Positions 20,136 to 28,702 of a stretch of 64,000 nt of DNA are shown here, piece by piece; position 1 is the stretch's first letter, and every line of letters starts with the position of its first letter. A program made the position numbers and the translations under genes. The stretch comes from Candidatus Sericytochromatia bacterium (GTDB lineage Bacteria > Cyanobacteriota > Sericytochromatia > UBA7694), in NCBI GenBank assembly GCA_018780035.1, contig JADMKE010000016.1, positions 248,001-312,000 of the forward strand. Reading direction: 5' to 3'. The notes beneath the pieces were generated by a model. That model did not search any database. It saw only the letters and a list, made by a program, of their open reading frames with translations, and had not been told where the DNA came from.

Positions 20136-21335
20136 ATGAAAAAAAGACAATCAGAGCCAAAGGTGAGCGCGTCAGAGTTTGGCAATCGTATTTTGGCCTT
20201 GCGCCACGAGACAAGCCAGACCATGACCGATTTGGCTGAGAAATTACAGGTCTCAGAGGCGTATATTTCTTTGTTGGAATCCGGCAAACGGCATCCTTCG
20301 CGCAAAATAGTCGAAAAGCTGGTGAAGGTTTTTTCTTCGGGCAATACCCCACTTTTGCGTGATCAATTGTTGGTTTTGGCGGGCTATGATCCCCACTCAG
20401 AGAGCAAAGCCCCACCCGATCAACATTTGGAAAAAATCCTCCAGCACAGCAGCAGCGACTCTTTTCCCACGTATATGGCGCTGGTCAATAGCCTGATTCG
20501 CCAGGGGCAATACGGGCTGGCCCAGGCGCGGATTGAAGAAGGTTTTAAGTTTTTTCAAAAAACCGTGCAATTGCAAATGCTCGTGGCCTATTTGGAGTTG
20601 ACCCGTCACAATCATGATGCGGCGATTGTGGCCATGGAAACAGCCTTACAATTTAAGGCGATGCATCCAGAATCAGAGACGTCAATGGCCGAGTTGCTGC
20701 TCAATTTGGGGGTTTTGCATTTTTTTAAAGGCTCTGCTGCTTTGGCCGGTTATCACGATGCACTTTCGCGTTCAGATGCCAAAGCAGCCAAAACTTATCA
20801 CCATCAGGCCCGTCAAGATTTTTTAAACGCCCGACGTGTTTTTGCTCAGGGCTTGGAGCAGGCGCCTGAAAACACCAATTTGCGGGATGAAGCTGCCCGT
20901 TTGGCTTTTAATTTGGCCGACCTTTCAAGTTCAAAAGAAGCGCAAGACTATTGGCAGGAGAGCATTTTGGCTTTTGAACAGGTCTTGGCCGCGCCCGACA
21001 AAGATCAGCTCGATGAGCAGGCCCTCTTGGAGAGTGCCTGTTTTTTGGCCCATGCCTTTAGCAAATCCGGGCAATTTCAAAAGGCCCGCCAAACCCTTGA
21101 CCTGATTACGGCCTGTCAGCCGCGTTACGCTTTTTGCTATTATGTGATGGCCTGCCATTGTTCGCTCCGGGCAGAGCATGAGCAGACCGATCTTGGCCTA
21201 GATCAGGCTTTGCTCTTTTTGGGCAAAGCCTTGAAGCTCAAACCAGAAATGCGTTCTCAGGCTTGGTTAGAGCCGGATTTGACCTATCTCAAAGCCCAAA
21301 AATCCGAAGAAATGAAACACCTGTTAAAGCTATGA
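20136..21335 (+). CDS. XRE-family helix-turn-helix regulator with TPR-like C-terminus
   Basis: Residues about 13-68 are a Cro/CI-type HTH (FGNRILALRHETSQTMTDLA, then VSEAYISLLESGKRHPS). The remaining 330 residues are helical pairs with TPR-like Ala/Leu spacing. This layout matches regulators such as PlcR or Rgg, whose helical domain binds a peptide or partner. The ATG at 20136 has GGAG eight bases upstream and is chosen over a GTG at 20118. The gene lies beside three palindromes that are its likely binding sites, one on its own promoter, so autoregulation is probable. It overlaps the next gene by ATGA. No ligand can be named. Confidence 0.88.
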   Translation: MKKRQSEPKVSASEFGNRILALRHETSQTMTDLAEKLQVSEAYISLLESGKRHPSRKIVEKLVKVFSSGNTPLLRDQLLVLAGYDPHSESKAPPDQHLEKILQHSSSDSFPTYMALVNSLIRQGQYGLAQARIEEGFKFFQKTVQLQMLVAYLELTRHNHDAAIVAMETALQFKAMHPESETSMAELLLNLGVLHFFKGSAALAGYHDALSRSDAKAAKTYHHQARQDFLNARRVFAQGLEQAPENTNLRDEAARLAFNLADLSSSKEAQDYWQESILAFEQVLAAPDKDQLDEQALLESACFLAHAFSKSGQFQKARQTLDLITACQPRYAFCYYVMACHCSLRAEHEQTDLGLDQALLFLGKALKLKPEMRSQAWLEPDLTYLKAQKSEEMKHLLKL

Positions 21336-24121
21336 AGTGGAATTGCTCTCTTTGGTTGGTTCTGGCTCTGATCGGCAGCCTGTTTGCGTGTCAGGTGCCG
21401 GTCTTAAAGCCGCCCATTATCTTGCAGACCGATTCACCCCTGCAAGAGGCCTTGGTTCCCCAAACCAAAGGGGGCACCCTGGGACAGAATTTGGTGCCTG
21501 AGAGCAAAGGTGGCACCTTGGGCAAAGGCCTGGTACCCGAAAGCAAGGGCGGCACTTTGGGGCGTTTCACCCTGCGCGGGCAGGTTGTGGCCCCTGCGGG
21601 TTTTCGGGTGCAGGCAGAGGGCACCCAGCGCTATCGTCTGCAATTGAGTGACCCGTTGCAAAAGCAGATTTGGCTTGAGCTGGAGAGTGATGAGCAGGGC
21701 CGCTTTGAAATTGGCAATCTCCCTGTCGAAACCCTTTTAAAGCTGGAGGTGATCTCAGCCAATCCCGCTCAGGTCCCCTTGCAGCTTTGGTTTGCTTGGC
21801 CTGCAGACAAAGCCCAAAGCCTGCAAGAGCGCAATCTGGACCTTGCCTCCAGTGCAGAAGGTCTTTTGCTCGAAAGTCTGCTTTTAAACCCTTCAGCACT
21901 TGTATCTTTTGTTCAAGAAGCGCGCAGCCAGGCGTATTTGCAAGCCCAGGAACACATGGTCGCACTTTTACTGAAACATGGTTTTTACATTTCAGCTTTA
22001 AAATCTGATCCTGCTTTTGCCCAGGCCCTTGCTCTCTTTCAAACGGCTTTTGAGCAAAAAAACAAGGTCGAACCGACCGTTCAGGATTCGCCTTTACCGG
22101 TTGAGACGGCTGCCCCACTGCCGGAATTTCTGTTTCAAGCCCCTGAATCGGGCCGCTCGTTTTTGCTGGGCAGCGTGATTCCGCTGCGCTTTCAATTGAA
22201 CAAAGCCCACCCAGAACCTGTGTCTGTGGTGTTTTATGCCAATGGGGAAGCGCTTAAAAATGCCTTGGGGCAGCCCTTGATGGCCACGATTCCCGCTTTT
22301 TCCACCACTTCTCAGCAGGTCGAAGGGCTCCTCTCCTCTGCTAACGTTGGAGAATGGCAATTGGAGGCCCGTTTGCTGAATTTGGTGGGAGAAGAGACGT
22401 TCAACCGTGTCACGGGGCCGCGCATATCCCTGTACAGCGGGGGCGGGGGTTCCAGCCAGCCAGGGCCATCGCCCCCCAGCTTAAACCTGATTCAGGCTCA
22501 GGTTCCTGCACTGTCGGGAGGGCTTGTGGCTGAATTCCCCGCAGAGGGGAATGGCAATGACAGTTCTGGCCTCTATACGGGTCTTTTGCAAAATGAGGTG
22601 GCGTTTGGGCCCGGTATTCAGGGCCGCGCTTTTGCTCTCAATGGCAGCCAGGGTGGGATTCAGGTGCCCAGTCTGGATTTTGCCCAAAAAGACTATGCTG
22701 TCGAAGTGTGGTTTCGGACAGATTACAAGCAGCTTCAGACCTTGGTCAAAGCCTTGCCGGGATTTGAATTGCAACTCTTGGCCTCGGGGCATTTGGCATT
22801 TGGGCATCAGCCCCCAGCGCTGATCACTTCCCCCCATCCGGTCAACGACAATCGCTGGCACCAGGCTGTGGCTGTGAGACAAGGCAATCAAGAATTCTTG
22901 TTTGTCGATGGGCAATTGCTGCAATCCAAAACGGCCCCTTTGCTGGATTTAAACAGCGCTGTAGCTGTGCATATTGGCTACCAAAACGCACCCAACCAAC
23001 AGCCGTTTAAAGGCCTGATCGACAATCTGCGGGTGTATAAGCAGCCCCTGACCGCCTTACAAGTCAAAACCCTGTTTTTAGGCCGGGTGTTGCTTTTAAC
23101 TGGCAGCAGTTTTGTCCCAGATCTGGCGCAAACTACCGTCACGGCCAATGGCGCACCGCTGGAAGTGCTCAGCGCCAGTTCCAGCGAAATTCAGGCGTTG
23201 ATTCCCGATCACCTGAATGGCTCTGTGCTTGTGCAGGTTGAAAGCGGCGGCGTTAAAACCTATCCACAAACGCTTCAAAGTTGGCCTTTGCGGGTTGACC
23301 AACTCTCCCGCTCTCTGCTTTTGACCGGGGATGCGCTAACTCTGACGGGGGTGGGCTTTGACCTGCCCACTCTGGTGCGTCTGAGCGGGGTGCAGGGCAC
23401 CGTACAAACTTTGAATACCCAATCCTTGGTTGTGACCGTACCGCCTGGCTTGGTTGCGCCCGGTCCCCTGCAGCTGAACAATGGTGGAGCGACCTTGATG
23501 GGCCCTTGGCTGAGCCCGATGCCGGTGACGCCTGTCGCTTGGTGGCGGGGAGAAGGCAATGCCCAAGACAGCATGGGGGCTTATCCGGGCACTCTGCAAG
23601 GTGCCGTCCAATTTGGGCCCGGCAAAGTGGGTCAGGCCTTTTTGCTGCAAGGTGGTGCCCATGTGGATTTGGGGCTGATTGATGCCTTTCAGGGCAGTTT
23701 TACCTGGACGGGCTGGTTTCGGGCCAATGCGCCCACGACCCAAAGCCTGATCTCGGGTACCCAAGCGGGGTTGCCGGGCCTTCAAGTGACTCAAAAAAAC
23801 AGCCAATTGGGCTTTCTGCACCGCTTTCCCTATGACCCTGCCGGTGGCACTGAGAATCTGGCGGGCAATCTCTTCAACGGCGAATGGCATCATTTTGCGG
23901 TGGCCAAAACCAATCTCTTTCAAACCCTGTATATTGATGGTAAATCCGTGGATGCCTTGGACAACGCCACCCAATTTAACTCTGCTTTGCAGGTGCTGTT
24001 GGGCCGCATCGCCCCCGGCGACAACAGTGCGGATTTTCAGGGGGCTTTGGATGAAATTTGCTTGTTTAATCAGGCCTTGAGCAGTGCCCAAATTGAACAA
24101 ATTTACCAGTACAGCCGTTAG
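21332..24121 (+). CDS. LamG/IPT-domain surface lipoprotein
   Basis: The ATG at 21332 overlaps the regulator stop and gives a lipoprotein signal (MKWNCSLWLVLALIGSLFAC, Cys20). Right after it come three tandem 13-residue repeats, LVPxxKGGTLGxx (bases 21452-21568). Next are a mixed region to about residue 385, a LamG-like concanavalin domain (roughly 395-590, with FVDGQLL and GLIDNLRVYKQPL), two IPT/TIG-like beta domains, and a second LamG domain at the C-terminus (WWRGEGNAQD, LYIDGKSVDAL, GALDEICLFNQAL). Such proteins bind carbohydrate or matrix at the cell surface. The 929-residue protein is probably co-expressed with the regulator. Confidence 0.85.
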   Translation: MKWNCSLWLVLALIGSLFACQVPVLKPPIILQTDSPLQEALVPQTKGGTLGQNLVPESKGGTLGKGLVPESKGGTLGRFTLRGQVVAPAGFRVQAEGTQRYRLQLSDPLQKQIWLELESDEQGRFEIGNLPVETLLKLEVISANPAQVPLQLWFAWPADKAQSLQERNLDLASSAEGLLLESLLLNPSALVSFVQEARSQAYLQAQEHMVALLLKHGFYISALKSDPAFAQALALFQTAFEQKNKVEPTVQDSPLPVETAAPLPEFLFQAPESGRSFLLGSVIPLRFQLNKAHPEPVSVVFYANGEALKNALGQPLMATIPAFSTTSQQVEGLLSSANVGEWQLEARLLNLVGEETFNRVTGPRISLYSGGGGSSQPGPSPPSLNLIQAQVPALSGGLVAEFPAEGNGNDSSGLYTGLLQNEVAFGPGIQGRAFALNGSQGGIQVPSLDFAQKDYAVEVWFRTDYKQLQTLVKALPGFELQLLASGHLAFGHQPPALITSPHPVNDNRWHQAVAVRQGNQEFLFVDGQLLQSKTAPLLDLNSAVAVHIGYQNAPNQQPFKGLIDNLRVYKQPLTALQVKTLFLGRVLLLTGSSFVPDLAQTTVTANGAPLEVLSASSSEIQALIPDHLNGSVLVQVESGGVKTYPQTLQSWPLRVDQLSRSLLLTGDALTLTGVGFDLPTLVRLSGVQGTVQTLNTQSLVVTVPPGLVAPGPLQLNNGGATLMGPWLSPMPVTPVAWWRGEGNAQDSMGAYPGTLQGAVQFGPGKVGQAFLLQGGAHVDLGLIDAFQGSFTWTGWFRANAPTTQSLISGTQAGLPGLQVTQKNSQLGFLHRFPYDPAGGTENLAGNLFNGEWHHFAVAKTNLFQTLYIDGKSVDALDNATQFNSALQVLLGRIAPGDNSADFQGALDEICLFNQALSSAQIEQIYQYSR
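21452..21568 (+). repeat. three 39-base tandem repeats in the LamG lipoprotein gene
   Basis: Units at 21452-21490, 21491-21529 and 21530-21568 encode LVPQTKGGTLGQN, LVPESKGGTLGKG and LVPESKGGTLGRF. Third-position differences between units show they are not very recent. Confidence 0.85.
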
Positions 24122-25217
24122 GTTTTTAACAACTTTTGGTCTGTGTTTGCTGTTTTTTTGCTGTGGCTGGTCTCCCGCAATGGCCAATCAGACTGTGCCC
24201 CGTCTGCTCTGGCATTGGGGTTTGGACCAGCCCGTTTTGGCCTTTGATTGGGCCCGTGTCAAAGGGTTCAACCCTGCCAGTGAGCCCACCCTCTACCTGC
24301 AATCGTGGTCGGGGGATGGAAATCTGGTGGTGGCTGAGAGCATGTATGTGGGCTCGCCAATCGACACCATTCAATCGCTTTATGCCTTTCATTTGCCTGC
24401 CAAAGCCGCTTACCGGATTGGCACGGCGGGCCGAATCGGGGCCTGGGATCCGGGGCTGGTCTATAGCTGGGATGCCACGCGCCAGCAGCTGGTTTGGCAG
24501 ACCCGCGAGCAGGATCTGGGCCATTGGCGCTGGGATTTCACCACTCTCAGATACCGCTATTTACCAGGGCCTAAGCCAGCCAAAGGCCTGTATCGGGTGG
24601 ATAACCTGGATTTGCTGGAGGGGTGGCTCTATCTGCGCAATGCGGATGATCAGTTTTTTAAGGCCCGCTTGGCATCACCGGCGCAGGTGGAGGCCTTTGC
24701 CACGCCCGATGACTATGCCCCGCTGCTGGGCAGCTCAAAGCAAAAGAACAGTGAGCAATTTAATGGTTTTGCGGGCTATGGTGTGAGTGAAGATTTTCAA
24801 GACCTTTGCCCCGGCTATTCGGCCAAACCATCCCAAATACCGGGGCTGTTTGCGGGTTTAAAGATCTCAGCAGCGCCCTGTCACCAGATTTTGGCCCTGG
24901 TCAAAGGCTCAGTGCTGCAATTGCAACTCTGGGATCAACAGGGACAAATCGCACTTCAACGCAAACACGTATTCAAACAAGATCCTGAAAAGCTCGTTTT
25001 GGCGGGCTATCCGGGTCAACGCCAAGTCTACCTGATAACCAAACACCAATTTTACGCTCTCTCGCTCAAAGATTTGAGCTTGACCCTGATTCGGGATTTT
25101 GCCCCCCAGCAGATTGAGCAGATCAGCCTCTCTCCCAATCGGCGCTTTGCTGCCCTGGTGAGTTTTGGGCCAGATCAGCCCGGCGATCAGTTGTGGGTCT
25201 TTGGACTTCCGCGTTGA
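24084..25217 (+). CDS. secreted hypothetical protein, possible beta-propeller
   Basis: This 377-residue protein starts at a GTG 38 bases inside the previous gene, the only start that supplies a complete signal peptide (PKLNKFTSTAVRF, then hydrophobic LTTFGLCLLFFCCGWSPAMA). The mature part is Trp- and Tyr-rich beta sequence with repeated strand-turn units such as GLVYSWDATRQQLVWQT and SLSPNRRFAALVSFG, suggesting a WD40/TolB-like propeller. I cannot name a family. It is the last gene of the regulator operon and probably acts outside the cytoplasm with the LamG lipoprotein. Confidence 0.75.
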   Translation: MPKLNKFTSTAVRFLTTFGLCLLFFCCGWSPAMANQTVPRLLWHWGLDQPVLAFDWARVKGFNPASEPTLYLQSWSGDGNLVVAESMYVGSPIDTIQSLYAFHLPAKAAYRIGTAGRIGAWDPGLVYSWDATRQQLVWQTREQDLGHWRWDFTTLRYRYLPGPKPAKGLYRVDNLDLLEGWLYLRNADDQFFKARLASPAQVEAFATPDDYAPLLGSSKQKNSEQFNGFAGYGVSEDFQDLCPGYSAKPSQIPGLFAGLKISAAPCHQILALVKGSVLQLQLWDQQGQIALQRKHVFKQDPEKLVLAGYPGQRQVYLITKHQFYALSLKDLSLTLIRDFAPQQIEQISLSPNRRFAALVSFGPDQPGDQLWVFGLPR

Positions 25218-25226
25218 TCCCCTTGT

Positions 25227-25244
25227 TAACACAGGTGTGTGTTA
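25227..25244. promoter_or_regulatory. inverted repeat TAACACA-GGTG-TGTGTTA
   Basis: A 7-bp perfect inverted repeat with a four-base loop lies 10 bases past the secreted protein gene and 113 bases before the NOS gene. It may be a weak terminator (followed by GGGTTTCTTT) or a regulator site; the outer half-sites match those of the 20 kb operators, but the spacing is 8 and not 5. Confidence 0.4.
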
Positions 25245-25356
25245 GGGTTTCTTTCAACAGCATGTTAGACTATCTGGGTAAATATTTGGACAAAGTCTGG
25301 ATATAAAATCATGCAATGCTAGAAATGAATCACTTGGGTAAGGCTGGGGTCTAAAG

Positions 25357-28300
25357 ATGTTAGCTATTCGTCAAAAATTGGGTCAAACACGTCTATTTAA
25401 TTCACTTTCAGAGTCTGAGCTTGTCGCGCTGGAAACCTCTGTAGAAGTGATCTCTGTTGAAGCGGGTCACGTCTTTGTTTACGAAGGAGATGTGGGCGAT
25501 GCCCTCTATCTGATCGACAGCGGCAGCGTTCAGGTTTTTACCTTTTCCCAAGAGGGCCAGGAACGTGTTTTGGCGAAATTATCCCAAGGCCAATACTTTG
25601 GCGAGCAGGCCCTTTTGCCGGGCCGCCCCGGTCGCCGCAATGCCTCAGTACGGGCTTTTTCGGATACCTCGGTGCTCAAAATAACCAAAGCTGCTTTTCA
25701 AAAGGCCCTTTCCAAAGACAATCCCCTGCGCGAAAAATTGGAGTCTCAGGCCCAAGAGCAGGCCCGGCAAAAATTGGCCCAATTGTCGCACCTCTTTGGT
25801 TCGCTCAAATTTGACCAGACCGATCTGACCCAAAGCCAAGAGCTCAAAGCGGGTGAGATTGTCTTTCACCAAGGCGATCCCGGTAAAGATTTTTATGTGA
25901 TTATGACCGGTTCTGTTGGGGTTTACCAAGAACATGAAGGGGCTTTGACGCTGAAGGTCAAATTGGGCGCGGGTCAGTGTTTTGGGGAATTGGCGCTGAT
26001 CGGGCAAAAACCCCGTCAGGCCACGGTGATCGCCAGTGAAGCCTGCGAGCTTTTGCGGATTGATGGCCAATACTTTCTCGATCTCTACCAAGAGACCCCT
26101 GAATTGCGCGAATATATCGAGACCCTGCAGCGGGTCTATGTTTTGCCGGGGCGCGGCTTTGCCACCCAACATGCCGGTCACTTTAATGGCGATCCCTCGA
26201 TCACCACCATGTACCATTTGTCGAGCGGACGCCGTTTGGTGGCCTCGCGGGTGATTGGCAAAGAGATCTACAATCTGTCGCTGGCGGATCTTGGCGAGGC
26301 AGACCCCACCTTGTTTAAATACGTCGATGCCCAGTCTGGAGACGAGCGAGAATTGGCTGTGCTCGGCAAAAATCTGGTGGGTTTAACCGTCTGGGGACAA
26401 TGGGACGAATTGGGGGACGTCCACCGCATGTTGCTCGAAGAGGCCCCGATTGAAGCGTGGCAATTGGCGGTATTTAGCCAGAGAGGCAGTCTGAAACTCG
26501 AAACGCCCGCCCATTTTTTTGAAGAGAGCGAAATTCTCTGTGCCTGTGTACAGGTGCGCCAAGGCGCTTTGCAAGCGGCCATGTTAAAGGGCTGCACCAG
26601 TGCCGAAGCGCTCACCCAAGAGACCGGGGCTGGCAGTGTCTGTGGTGGCTGCCTTCCCCGCTTAAAAGAATTGGTGGGTCGCCCCGATTGGACACCCGTG
26701 ATCTGCCAGGAGCGTCTGCCTTTAACCGCCCAGATCGGCAGTTTTCGTCTGACCCCTGTTAATGGTGAGATCAAACCGGCTTTACCAGGGCAACATATTG
26801 TGGTGCAGGCCCGGATTGAAGACAATTGGGTGGAGCGCCCCTATACCCTCAGCGCAGCCAATTCAGCTGAGAATTATTACGAAATTACCGTCAAACGCGA
26901 AGAACAGGGCCTCTTTTCCAATTGGCTCTTTGATCACCCGCTGGATCAAGGCATTTTGCGCGTCTCCAGCCCCCAAGGCCATTATTTTCTCGACCCGAAT
27001 GAAAAGCGCCCTGTGATCTGTTTGGTGGCAGGGATCGGCATGACACCCGCTCTGGCGATCTTGCGCCATGAATTAAACCATGATCAGCCCCGCCGTTTAC
27101 ATGTCGATTATTCCTGCAGTTTGCCTGAGCAGATGATCTACCGCTCAGACTTTGAGCAGGCCGCTGCTACTTCTGACTTGATCAGCTTTCGGGCCCGGAT
27201 GACGGCCCAAGAGGGGCGTCTGGAAAAGTCGGAATTGGAGGCGCTTCTCAATGAATTGCCCGAGGCGATCTTTTTCTTGTGTGGTCCCGAAGGGTATCAG
27301 ACGGCAACCAAAGCGCTGCTGCAGAGCTTGAATGTGGCTGCTGAGCGGATCCAGATCGAAGAATTTACCCCCCAGGGCAATCGGCCCGTACGCAAACCGA
27401 GCCACACACCCGGCTTGGCAACCGAGCCCGGCCAAAAGGCCTGCCCCCATGCCGCGGCAAAACACCCACCCGCCATTCTGGCCGGGCCCTGCCCCGGTGC
27501 CGACGGCATTCCAGATATTGTGGTGGGCGAAAACAGCTCTCTCGTGGATGAAGCCAAGGCGTATTTGCTGCGTTTTTACCACGAAAAAGGCGTTCCTCAG
27601 GCTTTTGCCAGCCGCTGGGAGGAAGTCAGTGCAGAAATTGAACGCACTGGCAGCTATTGGCAAACCTATGACGAATTGGCCTATGGTGCCAAACTGGCTT
27701 GGCGCAACAGTGCCCGCTGTATTGGTCGCCTCTATTGGCAGGGCCTGCAGGTCCGAGATATGCGGCATATCACCGACCCCGATCAGATGTTTGAAGCCCT
27801 CTGTGAACATATTCAATTGGCCAGCAATGGCGGCAATCTGCGGGCCGTGATGACGGTCTTTGCGCCCCAGGTGCCGGGCCAACCCGCTCCGCGCCTTTGG
27901 AATCCACAATTATTGCGCTATGCCGGTTATCGCCAGCCCGATGGGCAATGGCTGGGCGACCCCGCCAATGGCGACCTCACCAATGCGATTCTGGCCCTGG
28001 GCTGGGAGCCCGGAGAGCGCACCCACTTTGACATCTTGCCCCTGGTAATTGCCTTGCCCCATCAAGCCCCCCGTTTTTATCCGATTCCCCCTGAACTGGT
28101 GCTTGAAGTGCCGATTGCACACCCGGAACTGCCCTGGTTTGCGGATTTGGGCCTGCGCTGGTATGCGCTGCCCGCGGTCTCAGAAATGCTCTTTGATTGT
28201 GGTGGCTTGCAATACACCTGTGCGCCGTTTAATGGCTGGTATATGGGCACTGAAATCGGCGCCCGCAATTTTTCGGATCCCTTCCGCTACAATATGCTGC

Positions 28301-28623
28301 CCGCGATTGCCGAGCGGATGGGGCTGGATATGCGCCGCGAGCGTTCACTTTGGCGAGACCGCGCCCTGGTGGAACTCAACCGCGCGGTGCTCGATTCCTT
28401 CGAAAAAAATGGCGTAAAAATGACGGATCACCATGCCGCCTCTAGCGATTTCTTGGAATTTGTCGAGCAAGAATTGGCGGCTGGTCGGCGTTTGGATGGC
28501 CGCTGGAGTTGGTTGGTGCCTCCAATGTCGGGCTCTCTCTCAGATCTTTACCACATTGAATTTGAAGAAGTCACGATCAAACCCAATTATCTCTACCAGA
28601 ACAAGCCCTATTTGAAGGTTTAA
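25357..28623 (+). CDS. nos: multidomain nitric oxide synthase with cNMP-binding and reductase modules
   Basis: This 1088-residue protein would oxidise arginine to NO and citrulline with its own electron supply. Two cyclic-nucleotide-binding folds come first (about 14-120 and 144-255; the second has the phosphate cassette FGELALIGQKPRQATV). Residues 275-385 are unassigned. A BFD-type [2Fe-2S] site follows (Cys395, Cys397, Cys429, Cys432), then a ferredoxin-reductase-like FAD/NAD module (RPYTLSAA at 494, VAGIGMTPA at 557, LCGPEG at 641). The NOS oxygenase occupies about 700-1088, with haem Cys788 in WRNSARC and arginine-binding Glu966 in WYMGTEIG. Sorangium NOS is also self-sufficient with N-terminal FeS/FAD/NAD modules; the added cNMP domains are the unusual part. 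No FMN domain, globin or calmodulin site is seen. Confidence 0.93.
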   Translation: MLAIRQKLGQTRLFNSLSESELVALETSVEVISVEAGHVFVYEGDVGDALYLIDSGSVQVFTFSQEGQERVLAKLSQGQYFGEQALLPGRPGRRNASVRAFSDTSVLKITKAAFQKALSKDNPLREKLESQAQEQARQKLAQLSHLFGSLKFDQTDLTQSQELKAGEIVFHQGDPGKDFYVIMTGSVGVYQEHEGALTLKVKLGAGQCFGELALIGQKPRQATVIASEACELLRIDGQYFLDLYQETPELREYIETLQRVYVLPGRGFATQHAGHFNGDPSITTMYHLSSGRRLVASRVIGKEIYNLSLADLGEADPTLFKYVDAQSGDERELAVLGKNLVGLTVWGQWDELGDVHRMLLEEAPIEAWQLAVFSQRGSLKLETPAHFFEESEILCACVQVRQGALQAAMLKGCTSAEALTQETGAGSVCGGCLPRLKELVGRPDWTPVICQERLPLTAQIGSFRLTPVNGEIKPALPGQHIVVQARIEDNWVERPYTLSAANSAENYYEITVKREEQGLFSNWLFDHPLDQGILRVSSPQGHYFLDPNEKRPVICLVAGIGMTPALAILRHELNHDQPRRLHVDYSCSLPEQMIYRSDFEQAAATSDLISFRARMTAQEGRLEKSELEALLNELPEAIFFLCGPEGYQTATKALLQSLNVAAERIQIEEFTPQGNRPVRKPSHTPGLATEPGQKACPHAAAKHPPAILAGPCPGADGIPDIVVGENSSLVDEAKAYLLRFYHEKGVPQAFASRWEEVSAEIERTGSYWQTYDELAYGAKLAWRNSARCIGRLYWQGLQVRDMRHITDPDQMFEALCEHIQLASNGGNLRAVMTVFAPQVPGQPAPRLWNPQLLRYAGYRQPDGQWLGDPANGDLTNAILALGWEPGERTHFDILPLVIALPHQAPRFYPIPPELVLEVPIAHPELPWFADLGLRWYALPAVSEMLFDCGGLQYTCAPFNGWYMGTEIGARNFSDPFRYNMLPAIAERMGLDMRRERSLWRDRALVELNRAVLDSFEKNGVKMTDHHAASSDFLEFVEQELAAGRRLDGRWSWLVPPMSGSLSDLYHIEFEEVTIKPNYLYQNKPYLKV

Positions 28624-28702
28624 AGGCGTGATTTAAAGGGGAATTTCCCCCTCCTTTGGCTCTCCTGGGTTAAACTGCTCCTTACCCAAGGAGAACCTGC
28701 TT

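Noticed and set aside
28637..28660. GGGGAA/TTCCCC hairpin between NOS and ABC genes
   Set aside because: Stem is short with a tiny loop and no T-run; not enough for a terminator call.
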